From positions 60,614-124,613 of the forward strand of contig JAJRQI010000030.1 in NCBI GenBank assembly GCA_024280335.1: 64,000 nt of DNA, given 5' to 3'. Positions 38,270 to 47,700 of this stretch are shown here, piece after piece (the stretch's first letter is position 1; every line of letters starts with the position of its first letter). Position numbers and translations under genes: made by a program. The notes under the pieces were generated by a model. That model was given only the letters and a program-made list of their open reading frames with translations. It was not told where the DNA came from and did no database searches. Source of the DNA: Deltaproteobacteria bacterium (GTDB lineage: Bacteria > Desulfobacterota > Desulfuromonadia > Desulfuromonadales > Geopsychrobacteraceae).

Positions 38270-38302
38270 TCAATACAAATCCGAGGGGGACTGCGAAAAA
38301 AC

Positions 38303-39499
38303 CTATTTCCCGGTCAACACCGCCGCCGCAAGCTGTTCGGCAAAACTGCGACAGGCCTCCATATTCTCCTCGGTCGGGGTAAAACGGAAGGTGACACCGT
38401 CTGCAACCAGTTTGTATTTCAGACCGGTCAAGCGCTGTTCAACCATCTTCACCGCCTCGCCGCTCCAGCCGAAGGAACCGAACACCGCTGCTAGTTTGGC
38501 CTTCGGCGTCACCGACGAGATCAGCGCCAGCGCGTGCCAGACCTGCGGCGGCGCGTCGCGCTGAATGGTCGGGGTACCAATCAGCAACAGATCGGCGTGC
38601 TCCAGAGCGTTGCGATAGTCATCGTCACGCATTTCGCTCAAAGCGAAGAGTTCGACATCCACCCCCCGAGTTTCCAGTTCGGCCTTGATGACGGCGGCCA
38701 TATTACGGGTGTTGCCGTGCGATGAAAGGACCGCCATCAGTGCCTTGGGACGTGCATTTTTGGCGGGTGCCTCGCACCAGCGGGCATAGGATTCAATGGC
38801 GAACTGACCTGATGAACGACGGATCGGACCGTGCGAAGGGCAGACCATCTTGATTGGCAATCCTTCGACCTTCTTCAGGGCATCCCGCACCTTGTCCTTG
38901 AAGGGACGGACGATGCAGTCGAAGTAGAAATGAAAATCGGCGTAGAACTCATTGATTTCATCGTCGAACAGCTTGTCCGAACAGTAATGAGCGCCGAAGG
39001 CGTCGCAGGAGAACAACAGTTGGTCTTCAACCAGGTAGGTGAAGATGGTGTCGGGCCAGTGCAGATAGGGAGCCAGGACAAAACGCAGGGTTTTGCCACC
39101 CAGGTCAATTTCATCGCCGTCGTTAACGATCACCGCGTTAAAAGAGCGATTGAGCAATTGTTTGAGAAAGTTCTCTGCCGCTCGGCTGCAATAGATCTGC
39201 ACTTCGGGATTTTTTTCAATGATCTGGATCACCGCACCGGAATGATCCGGCTCGGTATGATTGACAACCACGATATCGACCTTGGCCGGATCGATATGCT
39301 CGCCGACCTTACGGAAGAACTCTTCGGCAAAGGGTGCCTTGACCGTATCGATCAGTGCGGTTTTTTCGCTGCCCTGAATCAGATAGGCGTTGTAGGTGGT
39401 ACCGTTGTGGGTCGGGAAAAGATCATCAAACACTTTCAGGTCCGGATGTCGCACCCCGACCCAGTGGACGTTTTCAACCACCTGAATGCTGTTTTCCAT
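38303..39499 (-). CDS. Flavodiiron protein (A-type flavoprotein, O2/NO reductase)
   Basis: 398 aa from the ATG at 39499, eight bases after GGAGG. The beta-lactamase-like diiron domain has H81-x-E83-x-D85-H86 (HTEPDHSGAV) plus further His in CPSHGPI. The C-terminal flavodoxin domain binds FMN through SSHGNTRNMAAVI. It reduces O2 to water or NO to N2O in anaerobes, with electrons usually from a rubredoxin. No extra rubredoxin domain is fused. It is a single-gene unit. Confidence 0.94.
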   Translation of the reverse strand: MENSIQVVENVHWVGVRHPDLKVFDDLFPTHNGTTYNAYLIQGSEKTALIDTVKAPFAEEFFRKVGEHIDPAKVDIVVVNHTEPDHSGAVIQIIEKNPEVQIYCSRAAENFLKQLLNRSFNAVIVNDGDEIDLGGKTLRFVLAPYLHWPDTIFTYLVEDQLLFSCDAFGAHYCSDKLFDDEINEFYADFHFYFDCIVRPFKDKVRDALKKVEGLPIKMVCPSHGPIRRSSGQFAIESYARWCEAPAKNARPKALMAVLSSHGNTRNMAAVIKAELETRGVDVELFALSEMRDDDYRNALEHADLLLIGTPTIQRDAPPQVWHALALISSVTPKAKLAAVFGSFGWSGEAVKMVEQRLTGLKYKLVADGVTFRFTPTEENMEACRSFAEQLAAAVLTGK

Positions 39500-39540
39500 C
39501 TGCATATCCTCCATGTGAATATATGTGACGTGTTCGGTCA

Positions 39541-39569
39541 ACTATAATTCAGGGCAAGCGACCGGGCAA
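39541..39569 (-). promoter_or_regulatory. Sigma70-type promoter for the flavodiiron gene
   Basis: Minus strand: TTGCCC at 39564-39569, 17-nt spacer, TATAGT at 39541-39546, about 40 bases before the start. Confidence 0.5.
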
Positions 39570-39583
39570 GAGAAAATCGGTTT

Positions 39584-40597
39584 TCAACCAGTCTTCAGAT
39601 AGTCGATCAAACCGTTCAGTTCCGTCATCAAACCGGCAAAACTGCCCCCATCGAGGCTCTGAGCGCCATCACAGAGCGCCTTGGCCGGATCGGGATGCAC
39701 CTCAACCATCAAGCCGTGCGCTCCGGCGACCAGAGCCGCCTTGCTCATCACCGGCACCAGCGCCCGCTTGCCGGTCGCATGGCTGGGATCGACGATGATC
39801 GGCAGGTGACTCATTTCACAGATCAGCGGCACCACCGACAGATCGAGGGTATTGCGCGTCGCTTTTTCAAAGGTGCGGATGCCGCGCTCGCAGAGCACCA
39901 CCCGGTTGTTCCCTTCAGCAACGATATACTCGGCAGCGGCGAGAAACTCCTCCAGGGTTGCGCTCATGCCGCGCTTGAGCAGCACCGGATGACCGCTTCT
40001 GCCGACCTCTTTGAGCAGATCAAAATTCTGCATATTGCGGGCGCCGACCTGCAGCATATCGGCATGTCGACAGACCACCTCAAGCTGCTCAATCCGCATC
40101 ACTTCAGTCACCACCGGCAGACCACTGACCTGCCCCGCCTGTTGCAGATATTTGAGCCCCTCGATGCCGAGGCCCTGAAAGGAGTGCGGTCCGGTGCGCG
40201 GCTTAAAGGCGCCGCCCCGCAGCATCTGTGCCCCGGCCGTTTTGACCTGCTCGGCCGCGGCAAGCATCTGCGACTCCGTCTCGATCGAGCAGGGACCGGC
40301 GATCATCACCGGTCGCTCACCGTCGCCGAAGCGCACCCCGGCGACCTCGACGATGGTCGCTGCGGGATGAAAATCCCGCGAGACCAGCTTGTACGGCTTG
40401 CTGACATGAATGGTTTCACGCACTCCCGGCAGGGTGCGGATGGTCGAATCATCGACATAACCCTGGTTGCCGAGTACCCCGATCGCCGTGCGCAAACTCC
40501 CCGGGATCGGCTCCGCCTTGAGCCCCATCGCTTCGACCGCAGCAAGTACCAGGTCGATCTGCGCCTGATTCGCGTGATGGTGCATAACGATTAACAT
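39584..40597 (-). CDS. aroF: DAHP synthase (type I-beta, AroF/AroA-like)
   Basis: 337 aa enzyme condensing PEP and erythrose 4-phosphate, the first step to aromatic amino acids. The first 65 residues form a ferredoxin-like (ACT-like) domain starting [15 protein letters not shown], as in the Thermotoga enzyme, where it mediates feedback control. The barrel has [11 protein letters not shown] and [18 protein letters not shown], and the metal-binding His region [12 protein letters not shown]. It lies downstream of the aminotransferase, 180 bases apart. Confidence 0.95.
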   Translation of the reverse strand: MLIVMHHHANQAQIDLVLAAVEAMGLKAEPIPGSLRTAIGVLGNQGYVDDSTIRTLPGVRETIHVSKPYKLVSRDFHPAATIVEVAGVRFGDGERPVMIAGPCSIETESQMLAAAEQVKTAGAQMLRGGAFKPRTGPHSFQGLGIEGLKYLQQAGQVSGLPVVTEVMRIEQLEVVCRHADMLQVGARNMQNFDLLKEVGRSGHPVLLKRGMSATLEEFLAAAEYIVAEGNNRVVLCERGIRTFEKATRNTLDLSVVPLICEMSHLPIIVDPSHATGKRALVPVMSKAALVAGAHGLMVEVHPDPAKALCDGAQSLDGGSFAGLMTELNGLIDYLKTG

Positions 40598-40710
40598 ATA
40601 AAATCTCCCTTTAGCGGCTGCTGCCGATCTATCAAACCTGCAAAAACAAATACTTAGCTACCAAGAACAAAGGCACTTTAATGCAGAGGCGGGGAGGAGC
40701 AGAGGTGGAG

Positions 40711-40761
40711 AGAAAATCAGATTTTTTTGCTTTATAATCAAAAAAATGATTTCTCTGCGTT
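40711..40761. terminator. AT-rich hairpin after the aminotransferase
   Basis: Arms AGAGAAAATCA(G)ATTTTTTT / AAAAAAATGATTTCTCT around an 11-nt loop. It contains a T-run on either strand and fits a terminator for the minus-strand aminotransferase. Confidence 0.5.
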
Positions 40762-40776
40762 CTCGCCTAAGGGCGC

Positions 40777-41976
40777 CTACTTCTGGTGGTAGCTAACATT
40801 TTTTGAACCTTGCGCGTAAGGCAGTTTTCCGCGACGGCGCAGATAAGCTTCTATCCGCTCCAGCGCAGTGACGATTTCAGCGAAGGGTCGGGTGTAGGAA
40901 AAGCGCAAAAAGCCCTCGGCCCCGGCCCCAAAATCGATCCCCGGCGTCACCGCAACGCCGGTCTTCTCAAGGATATCGCGCGACAACCGCAGCGAATCCT
41001 GATCGATGTGCCGGGCATCGGCCAGCACATAAAAGGCACCCTGCGGCTCGAAATGAACGCCGAAGCCGAGTTCGCGCAGCCGCCGCACCAGCTCGACCCG
41101 ACGCTGATCGTAGACCGCGCGCATGTCGGCGACATCCTCCTGGCACTGCTGCAGGGCAGCGATACCGCCGCGCTGTACGAAATGGTTGGCACAGATCAAA
41201 AAGTTCTGATGCAGAATCTGCAGGGTCCGCACACAGGAGAGCGGCGAAATCAGGTAGCCGAGCCGCCAGCCGGTCATGGCGTAGGCCTTGGAAAAACCGC
41301 CGAGGACAAAAGCATCGCGGGTGAATTCAAGGATGCAGCGCTCCTCCCCCTGATAGGTCAGACCGTGATAGATCTCGTCGGAGATGATCGGCACCGGCAG
41401 CTCGGCCAATGCCTGTAGCTGTGCCCCGGAGAGCACCGACCCGGCCGGATTGGAGGGGGAATTGATCAACAGCCCACGGGTTTTGTCGCTGAGCAGCGCC
41501 CGCACCTGTTCGGCCTGCGGCTGAAAACCGTCTTCGGCAGCGGTCCGCAAGTTCACCGGTGTCCCGCCGGCGAACTTGACGAAACCGGGATAACAGGCAT
41601 AACCGGGATCGGGCAGGATCAGCTCATCCCCCGCTTCGAGCAACGAGGAAAAGAGCAGCAACATCAACGGACTGGTGCCGGAGGAGACGACCACCTGTTC
41701 GGGAACAATCTCAACTCCGTAGTGGTTCAGATAATAACGGCAGATTTCCTGGCGCAGCTCCAGCAGCCCCAGTGAATGGGTGTACGAAGTCGCACCCTCG
41801 GCCAGCGCCTGTCCAGTGGCGGCGAGAACCGCCGGTGGCGTGGCGAAATCGGGTTCCCCCAGACAGAGATAGATAATCTCACGACCGGCGGCCTCCATCT
41901 GCTTGGCCCGCTCCATCACCTCCATCGCCAGAAACGGTGTAACCTGCTGCGCCCGTTGCGCCAGCGGAATCTCCAT
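40777..41976 (-). CDS. Class I/II PLP-dependent aminotransferase
   Basis: 399 aa, fold type I. It has the N-terminal IIYLCLGEPDFATPPAV, the PLP-contact ISDEIYHGLTYQG and the Schiff-base lysine in VLGGFSKAYAMTGWRLGY. An Arg for substrate carboxylate lies near the end (LRFSYTRPF). The subgroup includes aspartate and aromatic aminotransferases. Its neighbour aroF suggests an aromatic or aspartate substrate, but this is inference. A GGGAGG site precedes the start. Confidence 0.9.
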   Translation of the reverse strand: MEIPLAQRAQQVTPFLAMEVMERAKQMEAAGREIIYLCLGEPDFATPPAVLAATGQALAEGATSYTHSLGLLELRQEICRYYLNHYGVEIVPEQVVVSSGTSPLMLLLFSSLLEAGDELILPDPGYACYPGFVKFAGGTPVNLRTAAEDGFQPQAEQVRALLSDKTRGLLINSPSNPAGSVLSGAQLQALAELPVPIISDEIYHGLTYQGEERCILEFTRDAFVLGGFSKAYAMTGWRLGYLISPLSCVRTLQILHQNFLICANHFVQRGGIAALQQCQEDVADMRAVYDQRRVELVRRLRELGFGVHFEPQGAFYVLADARHIDQDSLRLSRDILEKTGVAVTPGIDFGAGAEGFLRFSYTRPFAEIVTALERIEAYLRRRGKLPYAQGSKNVSYHQK

Positions 41977-42131
41977 TCATCGACCTCCCTTATCCTGAAG
42001 ACGCACAAGTTTAATCCCCGCCTTGGCTGATTGCAACCCCTTTCCCGGCCCGATTTACCGCGGCAGAACCGTTGCATTCATCTCGTGCAGCGGTTAAAGT
42101 AGCGGGGTTTATCATACGAAGGACAAAACGA

Positions 42132-42455
42132 ATGCGCCAGCAACTGATCATTCTCTTCTTACTGCTGCTCTTCAGCCTGCTGCTCAGGTTGCCGGCGACG
42201 GCTGAAGAGCCGGAAGTAGAGGCGCGCCGTTTGCTCAATGCCCTCGGCTGCAAAGGCTGCCACAGTTTCGAGGGGGATGGCGGCTCGCTGGCACCGGCTC
42301 TTGATCGAATCGGCAGTCGACTGAGCAGAGAACAGATTGCAAAACATCTGGTCGCCCATACGGAAAACCGCCAGCAAAGCACTATGCCCAGCTACAACTC
42401 AACCGCAGCAGACAAATTAAAAATTCTCAGTGATTTTCTGTATAAACACCAATAA
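42132..42455 (+). CDS. Small periplasmic monoheme cytochrome c
   Basis: 107 aa. A signal peptide (LIILFLLLLFSLLLRLPATA) is followed by one CKGCH heme-attachment motif near residue 42. A likely axial Met lies in QSTMPSYN. Length and motif fit a class I cytochrome c. It would be matured by the ResB/CcsA pair. Start at 42132 follows GAAGGA; an in-frame start 60 nt upstream lacks one. The next gene is trmB, 24 nt away. Confidence 0.85.
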   Translation: MRQQLIILFLLLLFSLLLRLPATAEEPEVEARRLLNALGCKGCHSFEGDGGSLAPALDRIGSRLSREQIAKHLVAHTENRQQSTMPSYNSTAADKLKILSDFLYKHQ

Positions 42456-42478
42456 TCCTGGACAGCAGACGCGAAACC

Positions 42479-43174
42479 ATGACCCAACGAATGACCCTGA
42501 TCACCTCGCCGGTTTTTATCCCCGAGGCACAATTGAAAAAGGCCGGCAGTTTTGCTGCCATTTTCGGCAACGACCACCCCTTAAGTCTTGATATCGGTTG
42601 CGGCATCGGCGACTTTGTCGTGCAGATCGCAAAGCGTCATCCGGAACGGAACTTTATCGCCATCGACATCTTCAACCAGGGCTGCCGCCAGACCTGCAGT
42701 CGGATAGAGGATGCCGGGCTGAACAACGTCCGTATGCTGCGGATCGAAGCCCGCTATCTGCTCTACGAGTATCTGGGCAAGGAGAGCCTGCAGACCATCT
42801 ATCTCAACTGCCCCGATCCCTGGCCGAAGAAACGCCATCGCAAGCGGCGGCTGCTCAACCGGGATTTCCTCAATCTGGTCCTCTACTGCCTGCAACCGGG
42901 CGGGGTGTTCAATTTCAGCACCGACTTTGTCGATTACGGTGAATCAGCCGGAGAGCTGCTGGCTGCCGACCGCCGTTTTGAGAACCGGCACAGCAGCCCC
43001 TACACCTTTGAACTGGGCGATTATCCAATCTCCAAATATATGCAGCGTTTCCTCGACCTCGGTCAGCCGATCTACCATTGCAGCTACCGTAAAAAGGCCG
43101 GACTGACGATCGACAAGCCGAAGCTGAACAAAGGATTTCGTCTGCGCTGGGTCAAAGAGGAGCCGTCGGAGTGA
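42479..43174 (+). CDS. trmB: tRNA (guanine-N7-)-methyltransferase
   Basis: 231 aa SAM-dependent enzyme making m7G46 in tRNA. The SAM site is LDIGCGIGDFVVQIAKRHP near residue 38. The family signature NCPDPWPKKRHRKRRLL lies near residue 111. Its stop overlaps the truD start by 4 nt, so the two tRNA-modification genes are coupled. Confidence 0.95.
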   Translation: MTQRMTLITSPVFIPEAQLKKAGSFAAIFGNDHPLSLDIGCGIGDFVVQIAKRHPERNFIAIDIFNQGCRQTCSRIEDAGLNNVRMLRIEARYLLYEYLGKESLQTIYLNCPDPWPKKRHRKRRLLNRDFLNLVLYCLQPGGVFNFSTDFVDYGESAGELLAADRRFENRHSSPYTFELGDYPISKYMQRFLDLGQPIYHCSYRKKAGLTIDKPKLNKGFRLRWVKEEPSE

Positions 43175-44361
43175 GCAATTTTCTGACCGCCGAGCTACCG
43201 GGAACCGGTGGCAACTACAAACAGCAAGCGGACGATTTCCAGGTGGAGGAGATCCCTCTCTACCCCTGCTCTGGCAACGGTGAACATCTCTATCTGTGGA
43301 TTGAAAAAACCGGCGTCAGCACCCGCGAACTGTTGAGCCAGCTCTGCCGAGGGTTGCAGCTTAAAGAACGGGATATCGGCTATGCCGGACTCAAGGATGC
43401 CCGCGCCAGAACCCGGCAGATGATTTCAATTCCGGCCCGCTGCAGCGAGCGACTTGCAACGCTGCAACTGCGCAATGTAACCATCCTGAAAAACCAACTT
43501 CACGGCAATAAACTGCGTATGGGGCATCTGGCCGGCAACCGCTTTCGTATCTGCCTGCGCGAGGTCAACCCACAGGCGCTGCCGCGTGCCGAAGAAATTT
43601 TATCGATGTTGCAGCAGCGGGGGGTACCGAACCGCTTCGGCGAACAGCGCTACGGCATTCTCGGCAATTCAGCAGTATTGGGGTTGTTGCTGTTACAAGA
43701 AAGGTATGAGGAGTTCTGCCGCGAGCTGTTGGGCAATCCGCAGCAGATTCGCAATGCCGACTGGCGGGCAGCAGCGAGCGCTTATCGGGCCGGAGAGCTG
43801 CAGCAGGCACACCGCTGTCTACCAAAACGGATGCGTGACGAACGCCGCCTGCTGCGCAACCTGCTTGATGGCAAAGGGCACCGCAGCGCTTGTTTTTCAT
43901 TACCGCGCAACCTGCTGCGGCTGTTTCTCTCCGCCAGCCAATCGCAGCTGTTCGACCAACTGCTGACACAACGGCTGCCCGATTTAGACCGATTACAAGA
44001 TGGTGACATCGCCGTCAAACATCTGAACGGCGCCTGTTTTCGGGTGGCCAATGCCGCAACCGAACAGCCGCGCATCGACGCTTTCGAGATCAGCCCATCC
44101 GCCCCGTTGTTCGGCCCCAAAGCCCTGCTGGCAGACGGTTTGCCCGGCCAGTCGGAACGACAGCTGCTGGAGCAAAACGATCTCACCCTGAACAGCTGGA
44201 AACTGGGTGAAGGCTTAACCATGCCGGGCGAGCGGCGACCGCTGCGGGTGCCGCTTCACGAGCCAACTGTCAGCAGCGCTGCTGCGGACAGTCTCACCCT
44301 CAGTTTTTCTCTGCCGAAGGGCAGTTACGCAACCAGTGTCCTGCACGAAATTATAAAATAA
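43171..44361 (+). CDS. truD: tRNA pseudouridine(13) synthase TruD
   Basis: 396 aa. N-terminal DDFQVEEIPLYPCSGNGEH and the catalytic Asp motif GYAGLKDARARTRQ near residue 71. The RFGEQRYGILGN motif marks the TruD insertion region. It is the last core gene before the accessory island; sequence composition changes just after its stop. Confidence 0.95.
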   Translation: MSNFLTAELPGTGGNYKQQADDFQVEEIPLYPCSGNGEHLYLWIEKTGVSTRELLSQLCRGLQLKERDIGYAGLKDARARTRQMISIPARCSERLATLQLRNVTILKNQLHGNKLRMGHLAGNRFRICLREVNPQALPRAEEILSMLQQRGVPNRFGEQRYGILGNSAVLGLLLLQERYEEFCRELLGNPQQIRNADWRAAASAYRAGELQQAHRCLPKRMRDERRLLRNLLDGKGHRSACFSLPRNLLRLFLSASQSQLFDQLLTQRLPDLDRLQDGDIAVKHLNGACFRVANAATEQPRIDAFEISPSAPLFGPKALLADGLPGQSERQLLEQNDLTLNSWKLGEGLTMPGERRPLRVPLHEPTVSSAAADSLTLSFSLPKGSYATSVLHEIIK

Positions 44362-44374
44362 CCGACAAAACTAA

Positions 44375-44530
44375 CGAACTCTGAAGAATACCGATTTCCA
44401 GTCCCTCACAAAACAGAAGATTCAGAGCCTTTTGGACAAGCTCAACAACACCCTCCGAAAATACTTTGGCTTTAAAACACCAAATCAGGTATTTTTAAGG
44501 ATAAACTCACCAGTTACAAGAGCAAGTTGA
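44375..44530 (+). pseudogene. IS30-family transposase, C-terminal remnant
   Basis: An open frame of 51 codons after a stop at 44372. It reads TDFQSLTKQKIQSLLDKLNN, then LRKYFGFKTPNQVF and ends at a TGA. The pattern LNNxxRKxxGFxTPxxVF is the hallmark C-terminus of IS30 transposases. The rest of the gene is missing. It begins 14 nt after the truD stop, so the element decayed or was truncated against truD. Confidence 0.7.
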
Positions 44531-44551
44531 GTCCTCGGAGGGGTTAAGACC

Positions 44552-44704
44552 ATGACAAATCCTAGAAAGCTTCAGATAATACGAATTTGGAGATCGAGGA
44601 GATTGCCCGACAATCCAATGACCGACTGCAAACCCAGCTGTTTGGCCCAGATTTCAGCTCCTCTTGAGCTCATAGCTACATTAATGAGCTCTCAAACGAG
44701 CTAA
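44552..44704 (+). CDS. 50-aa orphan ORF running into the MITE-like element
   Basis: ATG at 44552 follows a very strong ribosome site (GGAGGGG, 8 nt spacing). The first 15 codons (MTNPRKLQIIRIWRS) lie outside the repeat; the remainder is the repeat itself, stopping at 44704. It looks like the start of a gene cut off by insertion of the repeat, or a chance ORF. The product is not recognised. Confidence 0.3.
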   Translation: MTNPRKLQIIRIWRSRRLPDNPMTDCKPSCLAQISAPLELIATLMSSQTS

Positions 44705-44760
44705 AACACCATTCTAAAACTTCTGGGTTTCGCTACGGCCCCTATTTTCGGACAGCCTTT
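44597..44760. mobile_element. MITE-like element, copy 2 (diverged)
   Basis: The interior matches copy 1 (32038-32201) over long blocks, for example GCAAACCCAGCTGTTTGGCC and AGCTCTCAAACGAGCTAAAA. Terminal repeats are degraded: left AGGAGATTGCCCGACAAT, right TATTTTCGGACAGCC. Total length is the same, 164 bp. It ends 33 bases before the start of the giant helicase gene. Confidence 0.75.
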
Positions 44761-44793
44761 TAGTGGCCTTTATATTAAAATGTGAGGGGTACA

Positions 44794-47700
44794 ATGGACA
44801 TATTCATATGCAATTCATGTAACCGACATTTGGATATTACTTCTATTGATTTGTCTAAAAATTATACATGTGACGAGTGTGGTGAAATACCTATAACCGA
44901 AATTTCAGTTAAAAATGTATATGTCACTGAAATGTCAATAGGGGGAAATAGTACTTCGTTACCCCCTATTGGCTCGAATCTTAAGAATCCTAGTTCACGC
45001 AAACCTGTGACATTTGCTTTTGACTCTCTTGACTCTGTCCGCAAAAAACTCATAGATCTGACTAATCGAAATTACCTCCTGAACTATCGCCACCCTAAGG
45101 CCAGTTGTCTGCGGCTGATTGATGAACTCCCTGATCAAATCGTAGAAGTTTTGAGCTTGGGGAGGACCTTTACCTTCATACCCGTACCTGAACCCACAGA
45201 AAGTGAGCTAATTCACGAAAGATATATTGAGATAGATCCGGTTACACGCGAGAAGAAGTACAGAGAGCACCCTACCGCTGAGCAGTGGGCAAAATGTAAA
45301 GGTCTTGCAACCTCCTATGAGTTGCCTGAAATAAATCTACCTGATCAAGACAGACATCAGGATACGAAACTTCAGACTCTGATGTATGCCCCTGAGCTTG
45401 AGGCAAGATCGCGAAGCATTAGAGGTAAGTCGGAAACCGCAATAGAGGAAAGCGGAGCGAATATCCTATACCTGGTTTTGGGGTTTTTGGAGTGGTATGA
45501 AAGTCGTGATTCGGATGTTGCTCGACTGGCTCCACTATTCACTCTTCCTGTGCGTATGGAGCGGAAAAAGTTTGAGCGAGGTGAAGGAACATTTCGGTAC
45601 ACCATTACCCTGAAAGATGATGGGCTACTGACAAACGTTCCCTTACGCGAAAAGTTGGCTAATGACTTCGGGTTGATTCTTCCCGCCTTAGATGATGAGG
45701 AGACTCCGGAAGATTATTTTCAGAAGGTATCGCAGACCATCCTGATATCTCAGCCTAAGTGGAAAATTCGCCGTCAGGCGACCCTGTCATTACTTAATTT
45801 TTCCAAACAGGTTATGTACGAAGATTTGAACCCATCAAGATGGCCTGGGCAGTCAGCCATTCAAAATCACCCCATCATAAAACAATTTTTCGCTTCCGCC
45901 AGCACGGAATATTGTCAGGCAGACATTGGTTATTCATCAGAGCACAATATTGATGAAATCAAGAAAATTCATGACCTCTTCCCGCTGATATATGAAGCAG
46001 ACAGCTCCCAGCATAGTGCTCTGATTGACGCCATTAAGGGTGAGAATATAGTGATCGAAGGTCCTCCCGGTTCGGGGAAGTCACAGACCATCACTAACTT
46101 GATTGCCGCATCTATTGCTAACGAGAAAAGAGTTCTGTTTGTCGCCGAAAAAATGGCGGCACTGGACGTGGTTAAGAACCGATTAGATCAGGCCGGGCTG
46201 GGCGACTTTTGCCTTGAGCTTCATAGCCATAAAACACAGAAGCTGAAAATCTTGGGAGATTTGCAAAGCCGGGTCAATAAGCAGGCGGGTTACCGCTACC
46301 CGAGTGACATTGATACAGATATAGCACGTTATGAAGATTTAAAAGGAAAACTACAGAAGTATGTTGAGGTGATCAACACCCCTTGGAAAGAAACTGGTCT
46401 CACAATTCATGAAATCCTTAACAAAGCGACCCGTTATCGTGAACAACTAAAAATTGATCCAGACCAGTTTCAGATAAAGGTGGAAGGGAAGTTTTTTACA
46501 CAGACCAAGCTAAAAGAATTGTTCGATCAGGCAGAAATGCTTGCAGATATATTTGATCAGGTTGCCTCGCAGTCCAGTTCTGGAAAAATCTCTGATCATT
46601 ATTGGTATGGGGTAAACAATACAGAGCTTCTCGGTTACCAAACTGAAGCTCTGTGTACTCACGTCAAGGAATGGACTGATCAGCTATCTGGCTTGATGGA
46701 CTTCTGGGAAAAGCATGTACAGGAAATGCAGTTAGGGCTTGATGTTAACTCATCAATAACAAGGATTGAGGAACATGCGGCTGGGCTCGAAAGGCTTCCT
46801 GTTTTGATGGGTGAAGAACCCTTGTCATGTATTGAATCCCTCCTTGAGCAGCCGAGTCAGTTTGAATCATTTTTAAATGTTTATCGTGAGATTCACAAGA
46901 GCATGGACCAGTTGGGTGAAGCGGTGTCCCAGGAGGCCTTTGCAGACACTTCATGTTGCGAAAGTCTGAAAGAATTGCTTCACAAATTAGCACAGATGAA
47001 AGTGCCGCAAGGAGTCAGCCTGCAAGAGCTGAACGATGATCTGTTGCAGGCGCAGAAAATGGCTGAAGATGCGCAGTCAGTTGCCACCGGGTTCAAGCGA
47101 ATAACACCCAAGATTCCTGAGGCAATGAAAGTTGCGTTTGAGCCCTCACCGCGTGGAATTGATGAGTTCTTGCGCCTTATTGCCTTGATCGAAAAATTGC
47201 CTAACGAGTTATGGCGTAGCCGAGCTCAATTGTACGATGAGGATGATCTTGATCCTTTGCTCGACCAGCTGTGTTCGCAGCTCCAGGTGCTTACCCCGTT
47301 ACATGCGAAACTATTGAAGGTTTTCAGCCTGCATCGATTGCCAGATGAGGATGTTCTGCGAGATGCATGGTCGGTTTATCAGGCCGGTGGTTTCTTCCGC
47401 GTCTTTTCATCTCAATGGAGCAAAGCTAAGAAGTCGATTGTCTCCCTGGCCTCATCACCCAAACCAGACAAAAAGGAAGTCCTTGGCCTTGTCCCTCAGC
47501 TTCTGGATTATGTGAAGAGCGTGTCAGTCATAAATGACTTGAATCAGCAAGAACCTATTTTAGGGGATCTTTTCAAAGGGGTTGAGACTCCCCTGAGTCG
47601 TATTTTGGAAATTCGTAAATGGTATAAGGAGGTCCGGGCTGAGTACGGACAAGGATTTGGTGATCGAGTTGCAATCGGTGATGCACTGTTGACCTTGGAT

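Noticed and set aside
40680..40770. Riboswitch or T-box upstream of aroF
   Set aside because: The region lies downstream of the aminotransferase and upstream signals for aroF were not found; only a terminator-like AT-rich hairpin is visible.
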